Assembly: GCF_900110775.1 (NCBI RefSeq)
Contig: NZ_FOEP01000006.1
Coordinates: 62,001-126,000 of the forward strand
Length of the DNA stretch: 64,000 nt
Reading direction: 5' to 3'
From: Thalassovita taeanensis
GTDB taxonomy: Bacteria > Pseudomonadota > Alphaproteobacteria > Rhodobacterales > Rhodobacteraceae
Shown: piece by piece, positions 47,782 to 56,819 of the stretch
Layout: every line of letters begins with the position of its first letter
Numbering within the stretch: position 1 is the first letter of the stretch
Made by a program: the position numbers and the translations under genes
Notes under the pieces: generated by a model
What the model saw: only the letters and a program-made list of their open reading frames with translations
Told to the model about the DNA's origin: nothing
Databases searched by the model: none

Positions 47782-49662
47782 TTAGCCGGTCACTTTTTTG
47801 ATGCCCATCAGCCGGGCGCGGGCGCGCGGATCCTGATCAAACAGGCCCGCTAGCTGCTCGGTCATCGCCCCGGCCAGCTGATCGACATCGGTAATGGTTA
47901 CCGCATGCTGATAGTAGCGGGTCACGTCGTGGCCGATGCCGATGGCGATCAGCTCGACCTGCTTGCGTTTTTCGACCATGGCGATCACGTCGCGCAGGTG
48001 CTTTTCCAGATAGTTGGCCGGGTTCACCGACAGTGTGGAATCATCCACCGGCGCGCCATCAGAGATTACCATCAGAACCTTGCGGGCCTCGTGGCGCGAG
48101 ATCAGGCGGCGATGCGCCCATTCCAGCGCCTCGCCATCGATGTTTTCCTTCAGCAGGCCCTCTTTCATCATCAGACCCAGATTGGTGCGGGTCCGGCGCA
48201 TGGGCGCGTCGGCGTGCTTATAGATGATATGGCGCAGGTCATTCAGGCGACCGGGCTGTTGCGGGCGACCATCGGCCAGCCATTTTTCGCGGCTCTGGCC
48301 ACCTTTCCACGCTCGGGTGGTGAAGCCGAGGATTTCGACCTTAACCGAGCAGCGCTCCAGCGTGCGCGCCAGAACATCGGCGCAGATCGCAGCGATGCTG
48401 ATCGGCCTGCCGCGCATCGATCCGGAGTTGTCCAGCAGCAAGGTCACGACGGTATCGCGGAACTCGGTATCTTTTTCGACTTTGAAGGACAGCGGCGTGG
48501 TCGGGTTGGCCACGACGCGGGCCAGACGGCCGGCATCCAGAATGCCCTCTTCCATGTCGAACAGCCACGAGCGGTTCTGCTGCGCCTGAAGGCGGCGTTG
48601 AAGCTTGTTGGCCAGTCGGCTGACTGCGCCTTTGAGCGGTTCCAACTGCTGATCCAGATAGGCGCGCAGGCGTTCCAGCTCTGCCGGTTCCGCCAGTTCT
48701 TCGGCGGGGATTTCCTCGTCGAATTGCGCGTCATAAACGGCATAATTCGGATCCGCCTCGGAAAAGGGCGCAGGGGGCGGCGGTTCCAGTGGGGCATCGC
48801 CCTCGGGCAGTTCGGCCTCTTCGCCCAGCTCTTCGTCGGCCAGGTCATCCATGCTGACCTGCGCCTCGGAGGAATCTTGCGTATCGTCTTGCGATTGCTC
48901 GGGGTCGGCCTCGGCCTGTTCGTCGTCCTGATCATCCTGACCGGTGCTGTCGGGATCGGGCTGTTCCTCGGCGCCGTCGTCGGCGTCGTCCTGCTGGTCT
49001 TCATCGTTTTGATCGGGGTCATCGCCCAACTGATCACCGTAGCCAAGATCATCAATGACTTGGCGGGCGAATTTGGCAAACTCCGCCTGATCCGACAGCT
49101 TTTCCTGCAGATCTTCCAATGTGCCGCCTGCCTGATCCTCGATAAAGCCGCGCCACAGTTCCATCACGTTTTGCGCGGCGGGCGGCAGGTCGCGCCCGGT
49201 GGCAAGGTGGCGGATCATATAGCCCGCAGCCGCAGACAGCGGCGCATCAGCGGCCTGCGTGATCTGCTCATAGCCCAATCGTGCGGCCTCGTGCCCGATC
49301 TTGGCGTCGATATTGCCTGCGGTGCCGGGCATGTCGCGTGCGCCCATCGCTTCGCAGCGGGCCGTTTCCATGGCTTCGTACAGGCTTCGGGCCATATCGC
49401 CCGGCGGAGCATAGCGCGCATGCAGCACTTCGTTGTGGTACCGGCGCTGCATCGCCAGCGCATCGGCGGTGCCGCGCGTGAGCAGCACCTCGTCGCGGGT
49501 CAGGCGGCGGCTGACCTGTGGCAGCCGCATCGAATCGCCCGACAGGCCGGAGGGATCGACCGAATAGCTGACATTCAGCTCGGGGTCGTTGGCCATGACC
49601 TTGGTGGCGTCGGCCAGGGCCTTTTTGAACGGATCGGCGGGGTTGTCACTTTGTTTGCTCAT
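47782..49662 (-). CDS. cobT: Cobaltochelatase subunit CobT
   Basis: 626-residue partner of the aerobic cobalt chelatase that inserts Co2+ into hydrogenobyrinic acid diamide. The middle is extremely acidic (Asp/Glu/Gln-rich, about 210-310). The C-terminal VWA domain has the metal-site motif [15 protein letters not shown] and the family's [14 protein letters not shown]. The large CobN subunit is not in the window. Its start overlaps the stop of the racemase-like gene by 4 bp. Confidence 0.94.
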   Translation of the reverse strand: MSKQSDNPADPFKKALADATKVMANDPELNVSYSVDPSGLSGDSMRLPQVSRRLTRDEVLLTRGTADALAMQRRYHNEVLHARYAPPGDMARSLYEAMETARCEAMGARDMPGTAGNIDAKIGHEAARLGYEQITQAADAPLSAAAGYMIRHLATGRDLPPAAQNVMELWRGFIEDQAGGTLEDLQEKLSDQAEFAKFARQVIDDLGYGDQLGDDPDQNDEDQQDDADDGAEEQPDPDSTGQDDQDDEQAEADPEQSQDDTQDSSEAQVSMDDLADEELGEEAELPEGDAPLEPPPPAPFSEADPNYAVYDAQFDEEIPAEELAEPAELERLRAYLDQQLEPLKGAVSRLANKLQRRLQAQQNRSWLFDMEEGILDAGRLARVVANPTTPLSFKVEKDTEFRDTVVTLLLDNSGSMRGRPISIAAICADVLARTLERCSVKVEILGFTTRAWKGGQSREKWLADGRPQQPGRLNDLRHIIYKHADAPMRRTRTNLGLMMKEGLLKENIDGEALEWAHRRLISRHEARKVLMVISDGAPVDDSTLSVNPANYLEKHLRDVIAMVEKRKQVELIAIGIGHDVTRYYQHAVTITDVDQLAGAMTEQLAGLFDQDPRARARLMGIKKVTG

Positions 49663-50360
49663 GGCTGACCGTCCAGATCGGAAAGGGTGCGGGTTCCGGT
49701 GGCAAGACCGGCCAGGGTCGCAACATGAATATCAAGCGCGTCGATCACCGGATATCCGGGGTCGCGCCCATCAAATGCCAGATTAAGGTCGGTACCTGCA
49801 AGCACGACCGCATCGGCGCCCTGATCCTCGACCATCTGGCGCCCGGCAGCGAAAAATGCCGCGCGCTGCGCCTCGGTGGAGATGCCGCTGGTGGCGACAT
49901 CCTGATAGAGTTTACCCAGTGCGACAAGGTCGCTCGTGGGCGCAACGGCCTGCGTGCGGGCCAATCGGCCATAGAGCCGGGTGCGCATCACCACCTCTGT
50001 GCCCAAAAGTCCAACGCAGCCAATGCCTTGGGCGGCAAAATACGCATCCAGAGGTGCAACCGCGCTAATCAGTGGCAGACTAGAGCGCGCCAGAGTCTCG
50101 GCAAAACAGAAATGCCCACCCAGAGAGGTAATGGCGGCGCACTCGGCCCCTGCGGCCTTGAGACGATCAATCAGCCGGGCATAGATTTCGGCCTGAGTCT
50201 CGCGCTTGTCGGCAAGGTTGTTTTCGATCAGATCGTAAACATCGGCCTGAACGATGGTCAGATCAAGCTTGTGCCCCGCCTGCTTCACCTGCGCCACCAG
50301 ACGCTGATAATAGACGATGGTTGCCGCTGGTCCTATCCCGCCGATCAGTCCGATGTGCAT
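49659..50360 (-). CDS. Aspartate/glutamate racemase-like protein lacking one catalytic Cys
   Basis: 233-residue protein of the Asp/Glu/hydantoin racemase fold, opening [18 protein letters not shown]. Active racemases have Cys in both halves, or Thr in some members in the first. Here the first motif reads TSLGGHFC (78-85), with the cysteine displaced, and the second reads AGTDLNL (188-194) where GCTE is usual, so the second cysteine is missing. It may therefore not be a racemase. It sits between cobS and cobT with 26 bases and a 4-bp overlap respectively. Confidence 0.82.
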   Translation of the reverse strand: MHIGLIGGIGPAATIVYYQRLVAQVKQAGHKLDLTIVQADVYDLIENNLADKRETQAEIYARLIDRLKAAGAECAAITSLGGHFCFAETLARSSLPLISAVAPLDAYFAAQGIGCVGLLGTEVVMRTRLYGRLARTQAVAPTSDLVALGKLYQDVATSGISTEAQRAAFFAAGRQMVEDQGADAVVLAGTDLNLAFDGRDPGYPVIDALDIHVATLAGLATGTRTLSDLDGQP

Positions 50361-50386
50361 TACGTTTTCCTTGCCGGTTTGCCCGG

Positions 50387-51358
50387 TCACTTCATCGCCA
50401 TGCTGGCCGCAGATTCCGGCAGCTCTTCATCAAAGCAACGCTGGAAGAATTCCGCCACTGTGCGGCGCTCCAGCTCGTCACATTTGTTGAGGAACGACAG
50501 CCGGAAGGAATAGCCGACATTGCGGAAAATTTCAGCGTTCTGAGCCCAGGTGATCACGGTCCGCGGTGACATGACGGTGCTGAGATCGCCGTTCATGAAG
50601 GCGGTCCGGGTCAGGTCGGCCAGCGTCACCATCTGGCTGATGGTCTTGCGGCCCTTGTCGGTGTTGTAATGCGGGTTCTTGGCCAGCACGATCGCAACCT
50701 CGGCATCGTGGCTGAGATAGTTCAGCGTTGCCACCAGCGACCAACGGTCCATCTGGGCTTGGTTGATCTGCTGCGTGCCGTGATACAGCCCCGTCGTGTC
50801 GCCCAGACCAACGGTGTTGGCGGTGGCGAACAGGCGGAAATACGGGTTCGGGGTGATGATCTCGTTCTGGTCCAGCAGGGTCAGCTTGCCGTCATGTTCC
50901 AGAACACGCTGGATCACGAACATCACGTCGGCGCGGCCGGCATCATATTCATCGAACACGATCGCGGTCGGGTTGCGCAAAGCCCACGGCAGGATGCCTT
51001 CGTGGAATTCCGTCACCTGCTTGCCGTCTTTCAGCTTGATCGCATCCTTGCCGATCAGGTCGATCCGGCTGATGTGGCTGTCAAGGTTCACACGCACGGT
51101 GGGCCAGTTCAGGCGGGCGCCAACCTGCTCGATATGGGTCGATTTGCCTGTACCGTGATAGCCCTGAACCATCACGCGGCGGTTGCGGCTGAAACCCGCA
51201 AGGATGGCCAGCGTGGTGTCGGGATCGAATTTATAGGTCGGATCAATATCCGGCACCCGGTCAGACCGGTCGGCAAAGCCTTTCACGATCATATCGGTGT
51301 CGATGCCGAATACTTCGCGAACGGAAATATCTTCGGTGGGTTTTGCGTTGATGTCCAT
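50387..51358 (-). CDS. cobS: Cobaltochelatase subunit CobS
   Basis: 323-residue AAA+ ATPase that with CobT drives the CobN chelatase in aerobic cobalamin synthesis. Walker A GYHGTGKS lies at about 67-74, Walker B in [10 protein letters not shown], sensor region in [13 protein letters not shown]-terminus [20 protein letters not shown] matches the family; the longer frame to 51589 is unsupported. First gene of cobS-racemase-cobT. Confidence 0.95.
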   Translation of the reverse strand: MDINAKPTEDISVREVFGIDTDMIVKGFADRSDRVPDIDPTYKFDPDTTLAILAGFSRNRRVMVQGYHGTGKSTHIEQVGARLNWPTVRVNLDSHISRIDLIGKDAIKLKDGKQVTEFHEGILPWALRNPTAIVFDEYDAGRADVMFVIQRVLEHDGKLTLLDQNEIITPNPYFRLFATANTVGLGDTTGLYHGTQQINQAQMDRWSLVATLNYLSHDAEVAIVLAKNPHYNTDKGRKTISQMVTLADLTRTAFMNGDLSTVMSPRTVITWAQNAEIFRNVGYSFRLSFLNKCDELERRTVAEFFQRCFDEELPESAASMAMK

Positions 51359-51603
51359 CGTGCCGTCCGCCTTGTTCTTGGTCGATTGCTTCGGGCCGAA
51401 TTGCCCCGTTGATTGTGGTGCAACATATATGACCTGAGGGCAAGGGGGAGTGGGGTATTCCGCCGCGTATGACAATTGCGCGCAACGGGTGGTCACGGTT
51501 GCGTGATGCAACGTGATCACGCCGCTGAAACTTGTTGTCGCCCGGCGCCGTGTCTTCTGTGACCCGCCTGATGGCAGGAGGGCATTCAACCGGAGTACTT
51601 CCC

Positions 51604-52170
51604 ATGAAATCGACCATCCTTATCGCCGCCGTATCTGTTCTGAGCCTCAGCGTCGGTTCCGCCTTCGCCGCCAGCCACTCCACCGCGAACCCGATGGTGG
51701 GCGGCGCAGAAATGTTTGCTGACAAGACCATCGTCGAAAATGCGGTGAACTCGGCCGATCACACCACGCTGGTGGCCGCTGTCACCGCCGCCGGTCTGGT
51801 CGAAACATTGTCGGGCGAAGGCCCGTTTACAGTGTTTGCCCCCACCAATGCGGCCTTCGACAAATTGCCCGCAGGCACGGTGGAAACCCTGCTGAAGCCC
51901 GAAAACAAGGATCAGTTGGTGAAGATCCTGACCTGCCACGTCGTGGCGGCTGATGCCATGTCCGAGGCGATCATGGGTATGATCGACGCCGATGGCGGCA
52001 CCCACCCGGTGCCAACCGTTGGTGGCTGTACGCTGCAGGCGACCTATATGGGCGACAAGATCATGATCACCGATGAAATGGGCAACGTGGCTCACGTTAC
52101 CATCGCTGATGTGGATCAGTCCAACGGCGTCATTCACGTCATTGATACCGTGCTGCTGCCCAAGATGTGA
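51604..52170 (+). CDS. Secreted fasciclin (FAS1) domain protein
   Basis: 188 residues. A Sec signal peptide (about 1-23, …VGSAFA|ASH) is followed by one FAS1 domain: [19 protein letters not shown] and [16 protein letters not shown] at its start, [12 protein letters not shown] at its end. Such proteins are periplasmic or surface adhesion-like. GGAGTAC precedes the ATG. Divergent from cobS. Confidence 0.9.
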   Translation: MKSTILIAAVSVLSLSVGSAFAASHSTANPMVGGAEMFADKTIVENAVNSADHTTLVAAVTAAGLVETLSGEGPFTVFAPTNAAFDKLPAGTVETLLKPENKDQLVKILTCHVVAADAMSEAIMGMIDADGGTHPVPTVGGCTLQATYMGDKIMITDEMGNVAHVTIADVDQSNGVIHVIDTVLLPKM

Positions 52171-52192
52171 TAGGCTGACCTCAGCTTGATCA

Positions 52193-52226
52193 GGGCCCCG
52201 GCGCAAACCGTGCCGGGGCCCGGTTT
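52193..52226 (+). terminator. GC-rich hairpin after the fasciclin gene
   Basis: GGGCCCCGGC / GCCGGGGCCC stem, 9-base loop, followed by GGTTTAT. Sits between the FAS1 gene and msrB. Confidence 0.7.
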
Positions 52227-52247
52227 ATGATAAAAACGGAGGGTAAG

Positions 52248-52724
52248 ATGAACCGCAGAACAGCACTTTTTGGTGGCGCTTTTGCCAGCCTCGCCCTTGG
52301 GCGGATCGCACAGCCCGCCCACGCCGCCGATGGCAACTTCCAAATCACCCGCACCGATGCCGAATGGCGCGCCATGCTGACGCCGCTGCAATACAAGGTG
52401 ATGCGCCACGAAGGCACGGAACGCGCAGGCAGTTCGCCGCTGGACAAAACCTATGCCGAGGGCGTGTATCAATGCCGCGGTTGCGACCTGCCGCTCTATG
52501 CCTCAAAGCATAAATATGACAGCGGCACAGGCTGGCCCAGCTTCTGGAAAGCACTGCCCGACGCGATCGAAACCAAACAAGACCGCAAGCTGTTCGCCGT
52601 GCGCACCGAATGCCATTGCCGCCGCTGCGGCAGCCACCTTGGGCATATTTTCAATGATGGCCCGAAACCCACCGGCAAGCGCCATTGCCTGAACGGTGTC
52701 AGTCTGGTGTTTGTTCCGGCCTGA
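52248..52724 (+). CDS. msrB: Methionine-R-sulfoxide reductase, Tat-exported
   Basis: 158-residue MsrB reducing methionine-R-sulfoxide. A short Tat-like signal (NRRTALFGGAF, cleavage near AHA|AD, residue 27) indicates periplasmic location. Zinc cysteines are C76/C79 and C124/C127; the catalytic Cys is C147 in GKRHCLNGVSL. YQCRGCDLPLYAS and SGTGWPSFW are standard. Strong GGAGG upstream of ATG 52248. Confidence 0.93.
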   Translation: MNRRTALFGGAFASLALGRIAQPAHAADGNFQITRTDAEWRAMLTPLQYKVMRHEGTERAGSSPLDKTYAEGVYQCRGCDLPLYASKHKYDSGTGWPSFWKALPDAIETKQDRKLFAVRTECHCRRCGSHLGHIFNDGPKPTGKRHCLNGVSLVFVPA

Positions 52725-52753
52725 AATCGGGCGTATCTTGGCCGCACACGGCA

Positions 52754-52781
52754 AGCCGCAGCTTCATTTGAAGTTGCGGCT
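52754..52781. terminator. Hairpin shared by convergent msrB and J-domain genes
   Basis: 12-bp stem AGCCGCAGCTTC / GAAGTTGCGGCT (one G-T pair) with an ATTT loop. It covers the stop codon of the minus-strand gene and lies 30 bases after msrB. T-rich CCTTTAT follows on the plus strand. Confidence 0.6.
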
Positions 52782-53390
52782 GTCCTTTATCTGATCCCAG
52801 GCCCAAACCACCAGCTGAAGCTGTTCTTCCTGGCTGCGGTCGCCGCCGTTCATATCCGGGTGCAGCACCTTGATCAGCGACTTGTAAGCCTTGCGCACTT
52901 CGGCCTTGGTCCAGTGATCCTTGGCTTCCAGAATATCCACCGCCTTGCGTTCGGTCGGCGGCAAACGACGGGTGGTAACGCCCGAGGATTTGCCAGGGTT
53001 CTGCGTGGCATTCGCGCCCAGCACCTGATGCGGATCCTCGATGCCCAACCGCGCCCAGGCCCGCGCCTCAGGGTCGCCCATCGGGCGGGTCTGGCGTTCC
53101 CAGACCTTGTCCTTGGACATCTGGGCGTTCAGCTCCGCCTCGGTGGTGCCGTCGAAGAAGCTCCACTTCTGATTATATTCGCGCACATGGTCCTTGCAGA
53201 ACCAGAAATACTCGTCCAGCACGTCCGGCGCTTTGGGCGCACGGTACTTGCCTGCCTGCTCGCAGCCTTCGTGTTCACAGACCCGTTGCGAGGTCTCGAA
53301 CGCGCCCGTCATGCTTCTGCGGCCACGCGGGTTGTTCTTCTTGGCCGACGAGATCGACATATCGAAACCAAAGGGGTCTGACTTTGCCAT
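52764..53390 (-). CDS. J-domain (DnaJ-like) molecular chaperone co-factor
   Basis: 208 residues. The J domain is at the C-terminus (about 150-205), with the HPD motif at 177-179 (LIKVLHPDMNGGD), rather than at the N-terminus as in DnaJ. The N-terminal part has cysteines C38, C43 and C65 that may bind metal. It probably stimulates an Hsp70. The 5' region carries interleaved inverted repeats, described separately. Confidence 0.87.
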   Translation of the reverse strand: MAKSDPFGFDMSISSAKKNNPRGRRSMTGAFETSQRVCEHEGCEQAGKYRAPKAPDVLDEYFWFCKDHVREYNQKWSFFDGTTEAELNAQMSKDKVWERQTRPMGDPEARAWARLGIEDPHQVLGANATQNPGKSSGVTTRRLPPTERKAVDILEAKDHWTKAEVRKAYKSLIKVLHPDMNGGDRSQEEQLQLVVWAWDQIKDSRNFK

Positions 53391-53409
53391 GGGGTCACCT
53401 TTCCGACTC

Positions 53410-53500
53410 GGAGCATGGAGTTTAGACTGTTTCGCACCAGTTTGAAGAGGGGGCAGGATAAAAAATGCTCCGAAACAACCATGCCTGTGTCAGGTGCGAA
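53410..53500 (-). promoter_or_regulatory. Interleaved inverted repeats in the J-domain gene leader
   Basis: Two perfect 8-bp inverted repeats are interleaved: CGGAGCAT (53410-53417) pairs with ATGCTCCG (53465-53472), and TTCGCACC (53431-53438) pairs with GGTGCGAA (53493-53500). The order A-B-A'-B' would give a pseudoknot if transcribed. It ends about 20 bases upstream of the J-domain gene start. Confidence 0.45.
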
Positions 53501-53646
53501 GCGCGGACCGGAATTTCAAGGTATTGAATTTGCTAAAAAATGAAATTTTCGGTCGGAGACCCTAGCACGGCGAAGACCCAGCAGGCCATCACGGCAGGCA
53601 TTTGCGCGGATATTTGCCGCCCAAGCCCCCCCGTACATCTGCGGAA

Positions 53647-54132
53647 TTAGCTGCTGAAACGGGATTTGACCTGCTCCGCCCGTTTGCGCAACAACGAGCC
53701 GACGCTTGGATCGGCATCCGCAACGCCTTCGACCCCGTTGTCGGGCGGAAGCCTGAAAAACGGATTGGGCTTCTTTTCTGGCGCGATCTCAGGCGCTGTT
53801 TGCTGTTCCTGTTCCTGTTCCTGTTCCTGTTCCTGCTCCGGGACCGGACCGGGCGCGGGCGGTTCCAGAAGACGCGGTTCTGACGTCGACTGCTCACCGG
53901 CATTCATGCGGCGAAACACCAGCAGGTTGCGAAAGGTGGTCACGCTTTGCGTAAGGCCATGACGTTCTTCGCTGGGCAGCGTTTCGGCGCGCTGATATTC
54001 CCACCCCTCGGCGGCCATTTCGTTCATAAGCTGCTCAATGGTATGCGCAAATCGCCCCTCAGCCCCCTTGATACCGCGCACCTTGATCCCCTTGGTCGGG
54101 GCGGGAACCACTTTGTATTCATATTGTGCCAT
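53647..54132 (-). CDS. DUF4177-like protein with an EQ-dipeptide repeat
   Basis: 161 residues. The N-terminal ~75 residues (MAQYEYKVVPAP…EGWEYQRAETLPS) look like DUF4177. The middle is proline-rich then an EQ tract of six units (about 99-110) encoded by a hexanucleotide microsatellite. The C-terminus is charged. No signal peptide. Function unknown. Confidence 0.78.
   Translation of the reverse strand: MAQYEYKVVPAPTKGIKVRGIKGAEGRFAHTIEQLMNEMAAEGWEYQRAETLPSEERHGLTQSVTTFRNLLVFRRMNAGEQSTSEPRLLEPPAPGPVPEQEQEQEQEQEQQTAPEIAPEKKPNPFFRLPPDNGVEGVADADPSVGSLLRKRAEQVKSRFSS
53803..53838. repeat. Hexanucleotide microsatellite (CTGTTC)
   Basis: Five perfect CTGTTC units plus one CTGCTC, in frame with the DUF4177-like gene, coding Glu-Gln repeats on the minus strand. 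Unit length 6 keeps the frame if the number changes. Confidence 0.9.
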
Positions 54133-54173
54133 ACTAACTCGTACTCAATGTGTTTGTCTGCGCGGGCGTCAGG

Positions 54174-54187
54174 CAAGTGATCACTTG
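54174..54187. promoter_or_regulatory. 14-bp perfect palindrome upstream of the DUF4177-like gene
   Basis: CAAGTGATCACTTG, 41 bases 5' of the minus-strand start at 54132. Shape and position suit a dimeric repressor site; no regulator is identified. Confidence 0.35.
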
Positions 54188-54427
54188 GCCTTGGCCCTTT
54201 GCTGATATTGGCGCCTCGTTCCGGCCCTGAAATGACGTCGGCGGGACAGCCCGGTGCGCTTGAAATACGATCAGCTTAGCAGGCTGCGGTTGTCGCGCGA
54301 AAGGGGCAGGGGGGATTTTGTGTAAAAATCGCTCGGGCTGCGGGCGCAAGGCAGCGTGCGCCGCCTTCAGACTGCGCTAACCGATCCCCGTCTAGCCTAG
54401 CACAGGCGAATATGGGGCGGGAAATAC

Positions 54428-54700
54428 ATGAGCGTTGATGTGCAAAAATCGGTTCCGTCGGCGGACTGGGTCTTTACCGAACACGCCGTCGATCATGGCG
54501 ACGTGCGGGCGCGCTGTGACCTGTGCGGGCGCAAAAACTTGCGGTTTCGCTTCCTGTTGCGCCACGCGGCGGGGGCGGAAATGTGGGTTGGATCCGGCTG
54601 TGTCGGGCGTTTCCTGATGTCGGTATCCCCGCCTGACCCAGCCACGCAAACGGCGCTGCGCCACAGGGTGGCGCGTGCCAAACGAGGGGCAGGGGGCTGA
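54428..54700 (+). CDS. Small putative zinc-binding protein
   Basis: 90 residues. CDLCGRKNLRF (Cys30, Cys33) and GSGCVGRF (Cys58) suggest a small zinc ribbon, as in short proteins that begin with a C-x2-C then end with V-G-S-x-C. Basic C-terminus. I do not recognise a named family. Its stop codon directly abuts the stop of the convergent thioesterase gene (TGA|TCA, no gap). Confidence 0.65.
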   Translation: MSVDVQKSVPSADWVFTEHAVDHGDVRARCDLCGRKNLRFRFLLRHAAGAEMWVGSGCVGRFLMSVSPPDPATQTALRHRVARAKRGAGG

Positions 54701-55186
54701 TCAGGCCGGTTTGCGACGGATACCAATCGGGCGCCCGACGCGCTCAGACACCGGTAAATCCGCGTGTGCGGCTTGCATCTGCGCGACCTTAACCGCAATT
54801 TCAGGCGGATAAGGCGCCACGCGCGGCCCGGACATATCGATATGCAGGCTCAACCCCTCGCCAGTTGCCGCCAGCCAGCCATCTTCGTGCCAAAGCTCCT
54901 GATAGAAATGGAACTTTCGGTCGTCATGGTCCAGCATCTGAAAACTGGCGCGCACCCGGTCGCCCAGATGCAACTCGCGAACATAGCAGATGTGAAACTC
55001 GGCGGCATAGGTCGTGTGGCGCTGGGTCTGGGCATACTCCGGACCAAACCCCATCAGGGAAAACGCCTGATCCGCGCCTTGGTCAAACAGAACGCCATAA
55101 AACGCCATGTTGAGATGGCCGTTGAAGTCGATCCAGTCCTTTTTGACCTCCATGTAGGAGGAAACAAACGGCGCGGGATAGGTCAT
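54701..55186 (-). CDS. Hotdog-fold acyl-CoA thioesterase
   Basis: 161 residues. The motif WIDFNGHLNMAFYGVLFDQ (18-36) is the 4-hydroxybenzoyl-CoA thioesterase-type active-site start, with the acidic residue in the D-x-N-G-H-x-N pattern. Relatives occur as the C-terminal domain of carnitine dehydrogenases. Start at 55186; the next gene upstream, gatB, ends 34 bases away on the same strand. Confidence 0.83.
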   Translation of the reverse strand: MTYPAPFVSSYMEVKKDWIDFNGHLNMAFYGVLFDQGADQAFSLMGFGPEYAQTQRHTTYAAEFHICYVRELHLGDRVRASFQMLDHDDRKFHFYQELWHEDGWLAATGEGLSLHIDMSGPRVAPYPPEIAVKVAQMQAAHADLPVSERVGRPIGIRRKPA

Positions 55187-55220
55187 ATGCGGTTCCTGTC
55201 GAATGTTGTTCGGGGCCGGA

Positions 55221-56732
55221 TCAAAGCCCCAGCTTCTGCGCCACCAAAGCATTGACGGCCGCCGGGTTGGCCTTGCCGCCGGTCGCTTTCATCACCTGAC
55301 CGACAAACCAGCCCGCCAGTTTCGGATTGGCCTTGGCCTTTTCCACCTGCGCCGGGTTGGCGGCAATCACCTCGTCCACTGCGGCCTCGATGGCGCCAGT
55401 ATCCGTGACCTGTTTCATGCCGCGCTCTTCGACGATCTGCGCCGGGTCGCCGCCTGTCGTATAGACGATCTCGAACAGATCCTTGGCGATCTTGCCGCTG
55501 ATCGCGTCGCTGCTGATCAGGTCGACAATGCCACCCAGCTGCGCCGGGGTGACCGGCGAGGTGGTGATATCGGCGTCGTCTTTCTTCAAACGCCCGAACA
55601 GCTCGTTGATCACCCAATTCGCGGCCAGCTTGCCGTCACGCCCCTGCGCCACTGCCTCGAAATAGGTCGCATTTGCGACCTCGGCGGTCAGCACGTTGGC
55701 GTCATATTCTGACAGTCCAAAATCTGCGATAAACCGCGCCTTTTTGGCGTCGGGCAGTTCCGGCAGCGTGGCCTTGATCTCATCAACCCAAGCCTGTTCG
55801 ATTTCCAGCGGCAGCAGATCGGGATCGGGGAAATAGCGGTAATCATGCGCCTCTTCCTTCGACCGCATCGACCGGGTTTCGTTCTTGTCCACGTCGTACA
55901 GCCGTGTTTCCTGAACCACCTCGCCGCCTGCTTCGACAATGGCGATCTGGCGCCGGGCCTCGACCTCGATCGCGGCCTGAATAAACCGCATCGAGTTCAT
56001 GTTCTTGATTTCGCAACGCGTGCCCAGATGGCTGAAATCCTGCGTCGCCTGATACTTCTCGTACTGACCCGGTCGGCAGATCGACACGTTCACGTCAGCG
56101 CGCATGTTGCCGTTTTGCATGTTGCCATCGCATGTCCCCAGATAGCGCAGAATCTGGCGCAGCTTGACCACATAGGCCGCCGCCTCTTCAGGGCCGCGAA
56201 TGTCGGGACGGCTGACAATCTCCATCAGCGCCACGCCGGTGCGGTTCAGGTCCACAAAGGACATGTTCGGATCCATGTCGTGGATCGATTTGCCCGCGTC
56301 CTGCTCCAGATGGATCCGCTCCACCCGCACCAGACGCGCCACACCCGGCGTCATATCGACCAGAATTTCACCCTCGCCCACGATGGGGTGATACAGCTGC
56401 GAAATCTGATAGCCCTGCGGCAGGTCTGGATAGAAATAGTTCTTGCGGTCAAACGCCGACCACAGGTTGATCTGTGCATTCAGGCCCAGCCCGGTGCGCA
56501 CAGCCTGTTCAACGCAATAGTCGTTGATCACCGGCAGCATTCCCGGCATCGCCGCGTCCACAAAGGCCACGTTGGAGTTCGGCTCGGCCCCGAATTTGGT
56601 CGACGCGCCCGAGAACAGTTTCGCGTTCGAGCTAACCTGCGCGTGCACTTCCAAGCCGATCACAAGCTCCCAGTCGTGCTTGGCCCCGGCAATCACCTTG
56701 GGTTTCGGGGTCTCATAGGTCAGATCGAGCAT
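55221..56732 (-). CDS. gatB: Aspartyl/glutamyl-tRNA amidotransferase subunit B
   Basis: 503-residue GatB, which with GatA and GatC converts Glu-tRNA-Gln and Asp-tRNA-Asn. The start [21 protein letters not shown], the [18 protein letters not shown] block, [23 protein letters not shown] and the C-terminal YqeY-like helical domain ([33 protein letters not shown]) are all present. GatA and GatC are not here. Confidence 0.97.
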   Translation of the reverse strand: MLDLTYETPKPKVIAGAKHDWELVIGLEVHAQVSSNAKLFSGASTKFGAEPNSNVAFVDAAMPGMLPVINDYCVEQAVRTGLGLNAQINLWSAFDRKNYFYPDLPQGYQISQLYHPIVGEGEILVDMTPGVARLVRVERIHLEQDAGKSIHDMDPNMSFVDLNRTGVALMEIVSRPDIRGPEEAAAYVVKLRQILRYLGTCDGNMQNGNMRADVNVSICRPGQYEKYQATQDFSHLGTRCEIKNMNSMRFIQAAIEVEARRQIAIVEAGGEVVQETRLYDVDKNETRSMRSKEEAHDYRYFPDPDLLPLEIEQAWVDEIKATLPELPDAKKARFIADFGLSEYDANVLTAEVANATYFEAVAQGRDGKLAANWVINELFGRLKKDDADITTSPVTPAQLGGIVDLISSDAISGKIAKDLFEIVYTTGGDPAQIVEERGMKQVTDTGAIEAAVDEVIAANPAQVEKAKANPKLAGWFVGQVMKATGGKANPAAVNALVAQKLGL

Positions 56733-56819
56733 ACCAACAGTCCTTTGTCACGGATTGCTCCGGGTTCTAGGACAGGGGCGCAGAGGGGGCAAGGGGGCAG
56801 GTGCCGCCTTGCGTGTTCT

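Noticed and set aside
47905-49668. 587-codon plus-strand frame over cobT
   Set aside because: Antisense to a complete CobT. Its hydrophobic stretch is produced by the acidic GAN codons of CobT read backwards.
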